A program made the translations under genes and the position numbers. The notes under the pieces are model-generated. The model saw only the letters and a program-made list of their open reading frames with translations, did not search any database and was not told the DNA's origin. Of a stretch of 33,535 bases of DNA, positions 25,178 to 33,535 are shown piece by piece. This stretch comes from Pseudomonadota bacterium (GTDB lineage Bacteria > Pseudomonadota > Alphaproteobacteria > Rhizobiales > Xanthobacteraceae), in assembly GCA_021811945.1 (NCBI GenBank), contig JAKAPE010000015.1, positions 1 through 33,535 on the forward strand, in the 5' to 3' direction. The first letter of the stretch is position 1, and every line of letters begins with the position of its first letter.

Positions 25178-28100
25178 GTGAGTGCTGAAGTCGCCATCCG
25201 CGAAGGTCAAATCCTCACCGGTCCGCTGTTCAGCGAGCCGATGCGGGTCGAGACAGTGCGGGCCGACGGCGCCGACGCATGGGTCGTCGGCGTTGTCGGT
25301 TTGCGCTCGGAGCAATTCCGCAGGGTCACACTCAGAACCGCGGACCTCGTGGGGCTGACGATTACAGAGACCGGCCCTTCCTATACTGGCGATGGTCGTC
25401 TGCTGCGCCTCGCCCTGCAGGCATACTCGCTCGGGATTGCCTACGAGTTTGATCCGTACTTCGGGCTCTCGATTTCACGCGTCGATCCGCTGCCGCATCA
25501 GCTTGAGGCAGTTTATGAGTACCTGCTCAAGCTTCCCCGCGTCCGCTTCTTGCTCGCCGACGACGCCGGCGCCGGCAAGACCATAATGGCTGGGCTACTG
25601 ATCCGGGAGCTTAAGCTTCGCGGATTGGTCGAGCGTGCGCTCGTGGTCTGCCCGGCGAACCTGACGTTTCAATGGCAGCGGGAGCTGAAGGAAAAGTTCG
25701 ACGAAAAGTTCCTCGTCCTAAAAGGCGGCGATATTCGCGATCAATTCGGCGTCAATCAATGGCTGGAACAGAAGCAAGTCATCACATCGCTTGATCTTGC
25801 CAAGCGCACCGAAATTCTCCCCGGCCTACGTCAAGTGCCGTGGGACCTGGTGGTTGTCGATGAAGCGCACCGCATGTCCTGGTCGCCGCCGGCACGCAAG
25901 ACGGCGCGTTACGCTTTGGGCGAACTTCTGCGCGACAGCTCCAACCACATCTTGCTGCTGACGGCGACGCCGCACAAAGGTGACCCACAGAATTTTACTC
26001 TCTTCCTGCAGCTGCTCGATCCCGATGCCTATGCAGATGTTCGATCGATCCGTGAGGCGATGGATCGACAAAGAGCACCCTTCTATCTCCGCCGGACCAA
26101 GGAGGCGATGGTCTATTTCCCGGAGCGAGAACCGGATGGTCGCTGGGTTGCCCGACAGGTATTTACGAAGCGGATACCCCATACCGCCGGCTTCGAAATC
26201 GACGGGCCGGAATTCGACCTCTATAAAGATGTGACCCGTTTTGTGAAACGGCAAAGCGCTCGGGCCGCGGCGCAGGGCGATGATCCTCGGGCCCGTGCGG
26301 TTGGCTTCTTAATGTCGCTATACCAACGGCGCCTCGCATCCAGCACCCATGCGATGCGGCAGTCGTTAGAAAATCGAATTCGACGCCTGGAGGAAGGCCT
26401 CGAACGCGCGCAGACCCTTGCGCAGATGGCGCCGCCGACGCTTCCCGATCCCGAAGACATCGAGGAGATGGAGGACACGGAGCGCGAGCGCCTCGAGGAA
26501 ATGATCGAGGCGATCACGCTCACCGGAAACGCGGAGCAGGTTCACGAGGAAATCGCCGAATTGAAGGAACTGGCGGAGAAAGCCAGGGCCATTGAAGCGA
26601 GCGGCTTGGAAGCCAAGTTAGGCCGCCTCAAAGGCATCTTGCAGGACGAGGGCTTCTTCGATCATTCCGACCAGCGCCTGCTTCTCTTCACCGAGTTCAA
26701 GGACACGCTCGATTACCTCGTCGCCCAACTCAAGGCGTGGGGCTTCAGAGTCGGCTTTATCCACGGCGGCATGAAACCGGGATCGCGCGAAGAGCCTGGC
26801 TCACGGATTTACGTCGAGCAACAGTTTCGAGAAGGCGAAATTCAGGTCCTGGTTGCGACTGAGGCTGCTGGCGAAGGCATCAACCTTCAATGCTGTCACA
26901 TTCTCTTTAACTACGACATTCCGTGGAACCCGAATCGCCTCGAACAGCGCATGGGCCGAATCCACCGTTACGGCCAGCGGTTCGACTGCCTGATCTTCAA
27001 TTTCGTCGCGACCAACACGATTGAAGGGCGAGTTCTCCAGCGGCTCTTGCACAAGCTCCAGGAAATCCGCGATGCATTGGACGACGATGCCGTCTTTAAC
27101 GTCGTTGGCGAGGTGCTCCCGGCGGCCCACATTGAGCGTGTGCTGCGTGACTACTACGCCGGCCGTCTCGGCGACGTGGACCTCGAAGATCGTCTGCTGC
27201 GCGACGTCGACGAGAACCATTTCCGCGCAATTTGTCAGACAGCGCTGGAAGGCCTGGCGTCCAAGAGGCTCAATCTCGACATGCTGATCGAACGGCGCGC
27301 CAAGGCGCAGGAGCGCCGTGTGGTGCCTGAAACCATCGCGCGCTTCATCAAGGAGAGCGCAGAGATCGTGCCGTTTCCGTTACAACTAGTCGCGAGCTTA
27401 CCACACACTTTCGATCCAGGCCGGACGGCACCGACCTTGCGGAAGTACGAACGCGATTCCGATTGGAAGCTGCCGCCGTTGGTGACACGCTATCCGCGTC
27501 TTTCGACAGACCGTGATATTGCGGAGAGCAACAATCTCGAATGGGTGACGCCCGGCCATCCCCTCTTTGAAGCGTTGCGACGCCACGGCTTCGAGGCCGG
27601 GCATGATGCGTTCGCCGCGGGGGCCAGTTTTCTTTCGCTTGAACACGCCGCGCCCGCACGCCTCGATTTCTATCGCGCACGCGTCGTGGACGGTCTCGGA
27701 CACGTCATCCACGAGCGTCTGTTCGTGGTCGAGCTGTCGCAAGATGGCAAACCCCGGCTTCGCGAGCTCGATGTTGTTGGCAATCTGACACCCGCCCCTG
27801 CCGCCAGCCCTGCGCCGTCGGTAGCCTCGCTGCCGGAGGCGACCGGGTGGCTCAACGAGCATGTGTTGATGCCGTTTCTCGACGAGGTGCGTGCCGAACG
27901 GTTGGCCGAGGTTGATCGAGTCGCAAGGCACGTCGAGTTATCGCTGACCGAAGTTCTGCAACGGATCGACGAGGAGATCGGACGTGCCGCCGAAGAGGTT
28001 GAGAAAGGCACTCCAGGCGCGGAAGGACGGTTGGCGCAGGCGGAGTCGCGTTATGCTGACGTCCTGGCGCGGCGCGATCGGCGACGCGAGGAACTGCGGC

Positions 28101-28633
28101 GCCAGCAAGCGCTTTCGCTGCAGGGCGTCGAGCGTATGGCAAGCGCGCTGGTCCTCCCGCATCCCGAGCGAGACGCGCCGGAGGTCCGGCGGCTTCAGCC
28201 AGACCCGGAGGTCGAGCAGAAGGCTATGGATGTTGTCATAGCCTACGAGGCCGCGCAGGGCCGCAATCCCGAGGATGTGCACGAAAAGAATCTCGGCTAC
28301 GACATTAAAAGCATCGATCCCACGTCGGGCGAGTTGCGGCTCATCGAGGTGAAAGGCCTCGGCGCCGCCCTTGGCCGTGTCCTGCTCACCCCCAACGAGC
28401 GTCGCGTGGCGGAGGACCGGCGCGACTGCTATTGGCTCTACGTCGTGACAAACTGCGACGCGACGGCCGAACTACAAGAGCCGGTCCGCGACCCGGCGCG
28501 CTTCCCGTGGCACGAGGTCATGAAAATCCAGCACTACTGGCTTGAAGTGAATGCGATGACCCGGCCGATGGAAGTGAGGGAACAAGATCAAGCGCCGTAC
28601 AGGGGGCCGGACGGTGATTCCGAAGGAGTGTAA
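25178..28633 (+). CDS. SNF2-family helicase with C-terminal DUF3883 domain (defence-type)
   Basis: An 1151-residue superfamily 2 ATPase. Motifs: Walker A LLADDAGAGKTIMAGLL (Lys134), DEAH box VVVDEAHRMSW (228-231), LLLTATPHKGD, and C-lobe VATEAAGEGINLQCC and RMGRIHRYGQ. A charged helical insert (~400-470) lies between the lobes. Residues ~1020-1130 match DUF3883 with GYDIKSID...LRLIEVKG; Asp1042, Glu1057 and Lys1059 are spaced like a PD-(D/E)XK nuclease core, suggesting DNA cleavage or binding. Helicases of this build (DISARM DrmD-like, or the helicase of Hma-type systems) act with DNA methylases in phage restriction. The start is a GTG with AAGGA 10 nt upstream. It is the first gene of an operon with the ATPase, TOPRIM-like and methylase genes, though 129 nt separate it from the next. 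Confidence 0.9.
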   Translation: MSAEVAIREGQILTGPLFSEPMRVETVRADGADAWVVGVVGLRSEQFRRVTLRTADLVGLTITETGPSYTGDGRLLRLALQAYSLGIAYEFDPYFGLSISRVDPLPHQLEAVYEYLLKLPRVRFLLADDAGAGKTIMAGLLIRELKLRGLVERALVVCPANLTFQWQRELKEKFDEKFLVLKGGDIRDQFGVNQWLEQKQVITSLDLAKRTEILPGLRQVPWDLVVVDEAHRMSWSPPARKTARYALGELLRDSSNHILLLTATPHKGDPQNFTLFLQLLDPDAYADVRSIREAMDRQRAPFYLRRTKEAMVYFPEREPDGRWVARQVFTKRIPHTAGFEIDGPEFDLYKDVTRFVKRQSARAAAQGDDPRARAVGFLMSLYQRRLASSTHAMRQSLENRIRRLEEGLERAQTLAQMAPPTLPDPEDIEEMEDTERERLEEMIEAITLTGNAEQVHEEIAELKELAEKARAIEASGLEAKLGRLKGILQDEGFFDHSDQRLLLFTEFKDTLDYLVAQLKAWGFRVGFIHGGMKPGSREEPGSRIYVEQQFREGEIQVLVATEAAGEGINLQCCHILFNYDIPWNPNRLEQRMGRIHRYGQRFDCLIFNFVATNTIEGRVLQRLLHKLQEIRDALDDDAVFNVVGEVLPAAHIERVLRDYYAGRLGDVDLEDRLLRDVDENHFRAICQTALEGLASKRLNLDMLIERRAKAQERRVVPETIARFIKESAEIVPFPLQLVASLPHTFDPGRTAPTLRKYERDSDWKLPPLVTRYPRLSTDRDIAESNNLEWVTPGHPLFEALRRHGFEAGHDAFAAGASFLSLEHAAPARLDFYRARVVDGLGHVIHERLFVVELSQDGKPRLRELDVVGNLTPAPAASPAPSVASLPEATGWLNEHVLMPFLDEVRAERLAEVDRVARHVELSLTEVLQRIDEEIGRAAEEVEKGTPGAEGRLAQAESRYADVLARRDRRREELRRQQALSLQGVERMASALVLPHPERDAPEVRRLQPDPEVEQKAMDVVIAYEAAQGRNPEDVHEKNLGYDIKSIDPTSGELRLIEVKGLGAALGRVLLTPNERRVAEDRRDCYWLYVVTNCDATAELQEPVRDPARFPWHEVMKIQHYWLEVNAMTRPMEVREQDQAPYRGPDGDSEGV

Positions 28634-28762
28634 GAGATTGGCCGACTGGAGTTCCCACTCGAATGGTTTCTAAAAGCTCCGCGCGGTAGTTAAGCTGCTA
28701 TAGCGGATGGCAGGTGTAACCAGTCACTTAATCTAGACTTGAATTCGGCGAAGATAGACCTG

Positions 28763-29923
28763 ATGAGCGATATACGCAAACCGCAGCGGTTCTCAAAAGT
28801 TCGACTGAAGAATTGGAAGAATTTTGCCTCCTGCGATGTCGCCGTTGGAAGGCGTGTGTTCCTGGTCGGACCGAATGCGTCGGGGAAATCCAATTTCCTC
28901 GACGTGTTTCGCTTTTTGCGCGATCTTGCCTCTTTCGGAGGCGGATTTCAGGAAGCCACGGACCGTCGGGGTGGAGTGAGCGCCATTCGTTGTCTCGCGG
29001 CTCGCCGCTATCCCGATATCGAACTTCATGTCATGGTGCTAGGGACGGATGATTCCCCGAAATGGGAATACGAACTGGCGTTCAATCAGGATAACCAGCG
29101 CCGTGCCCGAATTAGAAAGGAGCGCATTACGCGAGACGAGCAACTGCTGCTGGACAGGCCGAATTCCGACGACGAACAGGACCCGGAACGTCTGACCCAG
29201 ACGCACCTAGAGCAAGTCAATGTGAACCGTGCCTTTCGCGAATTGGCGTCGTTTTTCGAATCGATCCGGTACTTGCACATTGTCCCGCAACTTGTTCGTG
29301 AGCCCGACCGTTCAGTAGGTCGGGCAAACGACCCTTTCGGTGGCGACTTCCTTGAGCAAATTGCCAAAACTCAGGAACGCACACGCCTTGCGCGACTCAA
29401 GCGTATCCGTGATGCGCTCAAGGTGGCGGTTCCTCAGCTGGCCGAGATCGAGCTAGTTCGCGACAATCGCGGCACACCGCATCTGCGCGGGAAATACGAG
29501 CACTGGCGGCCCCAGGGGGCTTGGCAAACTGAGGAACAGTTCTCCGACGGCACTTTGCGGCTCATGGGCCTGTTGTGGGTTGCGATGGAGGGCGGCGGTC
29601 CCCTGCTGTTGGAAGAACCAGAACTGTCGCTGCATCCCGAAATCGTGCGCTACTTGCCGCAAATGTTTGCACGCGTGCAACGTCGGACCGGAAGGCAGGT
29701 TATTCTGAGTACCCATTCGCCCGATCTCTTGCGCGACGAGGGTATTGGGCTCGATGAAGTGTTGCTGCTGCGGCCACGGGCTGAAGGCACAGAGGTGCAG
29801 CCGGCAAGCGCTTTCTCTGAGATTCCTCAGTTGCTCGAAGGCGGTTCAACGCTTGCCGAGGCCGTTATACCTCGAACCCGCCCAGAGCATGCGGAGCAAC
29901 TGAGTCTGTTCGGAGATCTCTGA
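28763..29923 (+). CDS. OLD-like AAA ATPase (AAA_21/AAA_15 type)
   Basis: A 386-residue ABC/SMC-like ATPase. The N-terminus FSKVRLKNWKNFASCDVAVG leads to the Walker A loop FLVGPNASGKSNFLDVFRFL; the C-terminal half has the signature-like FSDGTLRLMGLLWVAME, Walker B GPLLLEEPELSLHPEIV, and the His-loop VILSTHSPDLL. This is the architecture of ATPase subunits in OLD, Gabija, PARIS (AriA) and related anti-phage systems, usually paired with a TOPRIM nuclease, and a TOPRIM-like gene follows after 2 nt. The ORF track starts at a TTG (28739); the ATG at 28763 fits the family start better. The ribosome-binding site is weak. Confidence 0.88.
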   Translation: MSDIRKPQRFSKVRLKNWKNFASCDVAVGRRVFLVGPNASGKSNFLDVFRFLRDLASFGGGFQEATDRRGGVSAIRCLAARRYPDIELHVMVLGTDDSPKWEYELAFNQDNQRRARIRKERITRDEQLLLDRPNSDDEQDPERLTQTHLEQVNVNRAFRELASFFESIRYLHIVPQLVREPDRSVGRANDPFGGDFLEQIAKTQERTRLARLKRIRDALKVAVPQLAEIELVRDNRGTPHLRGKYEHWRPQGAWQTEEQFSDGTLRLMGLLWVAMEGGGPLLLEEPELSLHPEIVRYLPQMFARVQRRTGRQVILSTHSPDLLRDEGIGLDEVLLLRPRAEGTEVQPASAFSEIPQLLEGGSTLAEAVIPRTRPEHAEQLSLFGDL

Positions 29924-29925
29924 GC

Positions 29926-30528
29926 ATGGCGAATGGCGTCGCGATCTCGGCCGCGGTGGAGGGCATTGTGGATGAGGCAGTGGCACGCACTCTGATCCTT
30001 TTTGCTGGAGCAAGCCCCGGACCCGTATATGGGAAAAACGGCAAGCGAACCCTGCAGCAACGGATTCGTGGGTATAATGCCGCGGCACGGCATGCGCCCT
30101 GGATCGTGCTCGTCGATCTTGACAGCGATCATGATTGCGCGCCGCCGCTTCGCGCTTCCTGGTTGCCGCAACTGGCACCGCATCTGTGCTTTCGCGTCGC
30201 CGTGCGCGCTGTCGAAGCATGGCTTCTCGCCGACGCCGAGCGCGTGGCGGCTTTCCTGGCCGTAGCGCGCGGCACAGTTCCAGCCGATCCAGAAGCTCTG
30301 GACAATCCGAAGGCGGCCATGGTCGCACTGGCTCGCGCATCCCGGCGAAAGGAGGTCCGCGAGGATATGGTGCCACAGGACGGAAGCGGCCGTCGCGTCG
30401 GGCCGGCTTATGCGTCCCGGCTCATCGAGTTTGCCGCATCGTCCTGGCGACCGGAGGTCGCCGCGCAAAGAGCGGACAGTCTGCGGCGCGCAATCGACTG
30501 TCTAAGACGCCTCGTGAGGCCGGGATGA
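29926..30528 (+). CDS. TOPRIM-like (DUF4276-like) partner of the AAA ATPase
   Basis: A 200-residue protein. Its pattern follows the TOPRIM layout: an N-terminal acidic residue in AAVEGIVDEAVARTLI (compare VEGxTE), then WIVLVDLDSDHDC with a DxD, and RVAVRAVEAWLLAD, as in DUF4276/DUF4435-type proteins that accompany AAA_21 ATPases. In OLD and PARIS systems the TOPRIM protein is the nuclease or tRNA-cleaving effector. Family assignment is by pattern only. The start is 2 nt after the ATPase stop, and its TGA overlaps the methylase ATG (ATGA), so the three genes should be translated in step. Confidence 0.7.
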   Translation: MANGVAISAAVEGIVDEAVARTLILFAGASPGPVYGKNGKRTLQQRIRGYNAAARHAPWIVLVDLDSDHDCAPPLRASWLPQLAPHLCFRVAVRAVEAWLLADAERVAAFLAVARGTVPADPEALDNPKAAMVALARASRRKEVREDMVPQDGSGRRVGPAYASRLIEFAASSWRPEVAAQRADSLRRAIDCLRRLVRPG

Positions 30529-33446
30529 TCCCTCGTGACTGTAAGCGCCTCGCGGAGGTGGATTTTCCCATTGCAGTCGTTTCCAAACACGCGGCGCGGG
30601 AGAAATCGATCCGCCACGGCCACCTGTCGACGCTGCATCTGTGGTGGGCGCGCCGGCCGCTGGCGTCCTGCCGGGCGATGCTGCTGGCGCTGCTTCTACC
30701 CGATCCCTGCGATCCGCATTGCCCGTCAGACTTTAAGAGTAAAGCTCGCGAAATCCTAAGGGCCGTGCCCGGTCGTGTCGGCAAGACTGACGACGATTTG
30801 CGAGCGGCGCTGCTTCGTTTCATCGGTGACTTCGCCGATTGGGACCACGCGGCCAATTCGACCTACATGGAAGCCGGCCGCGGCCTCGTGAAAGCCGCTC
30901 ACCCGGAGGAGATGCCGCTCGTCGTCGATCCTTTTGCTGGCGGCGGGTCGATCCCATTGGAAGCTTTACGGCTCGGATGCGATACCTTCGCGAGCGACCT
31001 CAATCCCGTCGCCTGCCTGATTCTCAAAGCAACGCTTGAAGACATCCCAAAGCACGGGCGTAAGCTCGCTGAGGACCTGCGCCGTGTTGGGGCAGAAATC
31101 AAACAGCAGACGGAGAAAGAACTCACCGGCCTTTATCCAAAGGATTCAGATGGCGCGACGCCGATCGCCTACCTTTGGGCACGGACAGTGTGTTGCGAAT
31201 CCCCGAACTGTGGCGCGGAAATCCCACTGATACGTTCTTTCTGGCTTTGCACGAAAGCGAAGCGTCGGCGCGCGCTACGGCACCAGGTAGTGCGATCCGC
31301 AGGGGGGACGCCTCGCGTGGAGTTTGGGGTTTTCCAGCCAAGCAGGGAGAAGGATGTTCATGCTGGCACAACGACGCGCGCGAGGGCCACCTGCCTAGCG
31401 TGCGGCGCAGTGCTCTCGGCCGAACGCGTTCGAGCACAGCTCACATCACAGCATGGTGGGGCCGATGTGGTCTTCGAGCGCCTTCGCCGTAAAAGCGGGG
31501 CAAGGATGCTCGCCGTCGCCACGCTCCAGTCCGGCGAGCCAGGTAGACACTATCGCCAGCCGACGGAGCGCGATTATGAGGTCGTGTGCATCGCACAGGA
31601 GCGCCTCGCAGCAATCCTCGACGAGTGGGAGCGCGGCGGGAAACAGGGCCTCTGCCCAGTTCCGGATGAAATGATTTCTCTCAACGAGATCCGAAGGATC
31701 AGCGTGCCAATTTATGGGATGACGAGTTGGGGTGATCTCTTCGCTGCCCGCCAAAAGGTGGCGCTTGTGACGCTCGGGCGGGTTGCCAGGGAGCGGTCCC
31801 AATCTGAAACCGCCGCCGTTCGGACGGCGATGGCGATTGTTGTCAGCAAGCTCGCGGACTACGGCTCAGCCCAGGCTACTTGGGTTTCGGGCGGCGAGTT
31901 CGTCCGAGGGACGTTCGGTCGTCAGGCCATAGGCATGGTGTGGGACTGGACTGAGGCCGTGCCTTGGACTGATTCGTCGGGAAACTTTGATGGCGCACTT
32001 GATTGGGTGGTGAAGGTCGCCGAGGCATGGCCTGGCTCAGGAATTGGGCAGACCCAGCCCGCGAACGCCGCTGAGCATCCTTTGCCCGACCAGTCGGCGC
32101 CCATCTGGTTCACAGACCCCCCATACTACGACGCCGTTCCGTATGCCCATTTGTCGGACTTTTTCTATGTGTGGCTGCGCCGAATGTTCGAAGGGACGAG
32201 CCCGGCCGCATTTGGGTCGACTGTAACGCCGAAGGATGCCGAGATTGTCGTGGACCGACCTCACGCACTGAGTCATTCGAAAAAAGACGTAACCTCGTAC
32301 CAAATAGGGATGGCCCGCGCGTTCGCGGAGGGCCGACGCGTGCTCCGGGAGTCGGGGATCGGTTGCGTCGTTTTCGCTCACAAAACAACGGAGGGCTGGG
32401 AGGCACTGCTTTCAGGCATGATCAGCGGTGGGTGGACGATCACGAGTTCTTGGCCGATTGCAACAGAGAGGGGCTCCAGGGTAAACGCTCGTGACACTGC
32501 GTCCCTTGCCACCAGCGTCCACCTCGTCTGCCGCCCACGCCCTGATGACGCCCCGACTGGCGATTGGGCCGAGGTCATAAGTGAGTTGCCAGGACGTGTC
32601 GCCGATTGGATAGTCCGACTGGAGCGCGAAGGCGTACGCGGCGCTGACCTCGTCTTCGCTTGCATTGGCCCGGCACTCGAAATTTTCAGCCGCTATGCTC
32701 GTGTGGAAACGCCGGATGGGCGTGAAGTGCCGCTTCCCGAGTATCTGGAGAAGGTTTGGGAGGTCGTCGGCCGTGCAGCGCTGGAGCAGGTGCTCGGCAC
32801 CGCCGAGGCTCAAGCCCGCAATGGTGGCGCTGGCGCGCTCGAAGAAGATGCGCGTCTTACGGCCCTGTTCCTCTGGACCATCAAATCGACCGCCTCCGAG
32901 AACAGCCTAGCAGACAACGAGACTAAAGAGGACGAAGATACGGAAGATGACGACGAAGATTCCGACGGCGGAAAGAAGACCGCCAAGGGTTTCTCTCTCG
33001 TCTTCGACATTGTACGCCGCTTCGCACAGCCGCTCGGTGTCCATCTCGAAACCTGGCAGGGACGCATCATCAACATCGAGAAGGGGGTGGTCCGCCTGCT
33101 GCCGGTAAGCGAGCGGGCGCGGCAGTTGTTCGGCCAGGAAGGTGCGGCGGGCCTTGCCGCCCGGATCGAGCGCGCGCCGCAGAGCGCCCAACTCGAACTT
33201 TTTCCTGCCGCAAGCGAGGCGTTGCCAAAAGTGAACGACCGCGGCAAACGTGCCGTAGCCACAGCCTCTGTCGAGTCCGCAGGCCCGCTTCAGGCCACGA
33301 CGCTTGACCGCGTCCATGCCGCCATGCTGCTCCAGGCGAGCGGTCGGGCGAACGCGCTGCGCGCTCTGCTTGCCGCCGAAAAAGAACGCGGCCCCGATTT
33401 TCTCCGTCTCGCCAATGCACTCTCGGCTCTGGTGCAGCGAGGCTAG
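30525..33446 (+). CDS. DUF1156/COG1743 adenine-specific DNA methylase with Zn-ribbon, 3' end probably altered
   Basis: The start at 30525 (ATGA overlap) gives a 973-residue protein; the track's 30135 start lies inside the previous gene. The DUF1156 N-terminus is DFPIAVVSKHAAREKSIRHGHLSTLHLWWARRPLASCRA. SAM motif VVDPFAGGGSIPLEALRLG begins near residue 135 and the catalytic DPPYYDAVPYAHLSDFFYVW near 531, giving an amino-methyltransferase. A Zn-ribbon is formed by CESPNC and CLAC. An acidic linker (NETKEDEDTEDDDEDSDGG, ~795) precedes the C-terminal region. The last residues LANALSALVQRG stop where family members, as I recall them, continue; a group II intron-like 5' end starts at GTGCAG within these last codons. 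It probably methylates host DNA to mark self in the operon's restriction function. Confidence 0.88.
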   Translation: MIPRDCKRLAEVDFPIAVVSKHAAREKSIRHGHLSTLHLWWARRPLASCRAMLLALLLPDPCDPHCPSDFKSKAREILRAVPGRVGKTDDDLRAALLRFIGDFADWDHAANSTYMEAGRGLVKAAHPEEMPLVVDPFAGGGSIPLEALRLGCDTFASDLNPVACLILKATLEDIPKHGRKLAEDLRRVGAEIKQQTEKELTGLYPKDSDGATPIAYLWARTVCCESPNCGAEIPLIRSFWLCTKAKRRRALRHQVVRSAGGTPRVEFGVFQPSREKDVHAGTTTRARATCLACGAVLSAERVRAQLTSQHGGADVVFERLRRKSGARMLAVATLQSGEPGRHYRQPTERDYEVVCIAQERLAAILDEWERGGKQGLCPVPDEMISLNEIRRISVPIYGMTSWGDLFAARQKVALVTLGRVARERSQSETAAVRTAMAIVVSKLADYGSAQATWVSGGEFVRGTFGRQAIGMVWDWTEAVPWTDSSGNFDGALDWVVKVAEAWPGSGIGQTQPANAAEHPLPDQSAPIWFTDPPYYDAVPYAHLSDFFYVWLRRMFEGTSPAAFGSTVTPKDAEIVVDRPHALSHSKKDVTSYQIGMARAFAEGRRVLRESGIGCVVFAHKTTEGWEALLSGMISGGWTITSSWPIATERGSRVNARDTASLATSVHLVCRPRPDDAPTGDWAEVISELPGRVADWIVRLEREGVRGADLVFACIGPALEIFSRYARVETPDGREVPLPEYLEKVWEVVGRAALEQVLGTAEAQARNGGAGALEEDARLTALFLWTIKSTASENSLADNETKEDEDTEDDDEDSDGGKKTAKGFSLVFDIVRRFAQPLGVHLETWQGRIINIEKGVVRLLPVSERARQLFGQEGAAGLAARIERAPQSAQLELFPAASEALPKVNDRGKRAVATASVESAGPLQATTLDRVHAAMLLQASGRANALRALLAAEKERGPDFLRLANALSALVQRG

Positions 33447-33535
33447 CTGCCATTCTAGCGGGTGAAAGTCCCGCCAACAGAGGAGTCCAGTCGCTGTTGT
33501 AGTCATACCCAGCAACGGGGAGGGCAACCGATCCG
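33432..33535 (+). mobile_element. Possible 5' end of a group II intron
   Basis: From GTGCAGCGAGGC the sequence departs from methylase coding character. It contains CTAGCGGGTGAAAGTCCCGC, a GCGGG/CCCGC hairpin with loop TGAAAGT, and then TCATACCCAGCAACGG, which resemble domain I text of bacterial group II introns as I remember it. A GTGC(G/A) 5' boundary is usual for such introns. The window ends before the reverse transcriptase ORF and domains V-VI that would prove it. Confidence 0.45.

Noticed and set aside
25178-33446. Straight assignment of the operon as DISARM
   Set aside because: The helicase resembles DrmD and a methylase is present, but drmA, drmB and drmC are not in the window and the methylase is of the DUF1156 type, so the name is not supported by what can be seen.

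Overview
The window reads as a high-GC alphaproteobacterium, most likely a member of the Hyphomicrobiales (Bradyrhizobium/Rhodopseudomonas/Pseudolabrys-like). The reasons are the housekeeping gene order (etfQO, TPR protein, ispE; ispB divergent from DUF2007, methyltransferase, S49 peptidase and glyQ; glyS, then ppdK), the frequent GTG/TTG starts and several rhizobial-type palindromic repeats. The first nine bases match the end of an Illumina adapter, so this is probably a contig from a draft or metagenome assembly. The taxonomic call is inference.

Left part (1-5154). A minus-strand cytochrome bd operon (cydP-cydA-cydB, cydB cut by the window edge) has an FNR/FixK-like site upstream. Next come a family-4 uracil-DNA glycosylase carrying an in-frame palindromic insert and, divergently, ETF:ubiquinone oxidoreductase.

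Centre (5420-20087). A secreted TPR protein and ispE converge on ispB (polyprenyl diphosphate synthase). A plus-strand run follows: glycosyltransferase, DUF2007, TrmN6-like methyltransferase, S49 peptidase, a small membrane protein, glyQ, a two-CDGSH protein, a DUF559 nuclease gene bracketed by inverted copies of a palindromic repeat, glyS (with its own in-frame palindromic insert), DUF3096 and ppdK. The DUF559 unit appears to have been inserted between the two glycyl-tRNA synthetase subunit genes.

Right-centre (20197-25177). A minus-strand operon encodes acyl-CoA dehydrogenase, a histone-deacetylase-like hydrolase and xseB. A tRNA-Gln(UUG) follows, then about 1.4 kb holding only a decayed large serine recombinase, which looks like the scar of an integrated element.

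Right end (25178-33535). A defence-type operon lies downstream of that scar: an SNF2-family helicase with a C-terminal DUF3883 (PD-(D/E)XK-like) domain, an OLD-like AAA ATPase, a TOPRIM-like (DUF4276-like) protein, and a DUF1156/COG1743 adenine-specific DNA methylase. The last three genes are almost fused (2-nt gap, then ATGA overlap). The helicase-methylase pairing recalls Hma/DISARM-type systems, and the ATPase-TOPRIM pair recalls OLD/PARIS-type abortive systems, so the locus may be a composite, self-guarded defence system. The methylase end appears to run into the 5' end of a group II intron, and the window stops before any further component can be seen.
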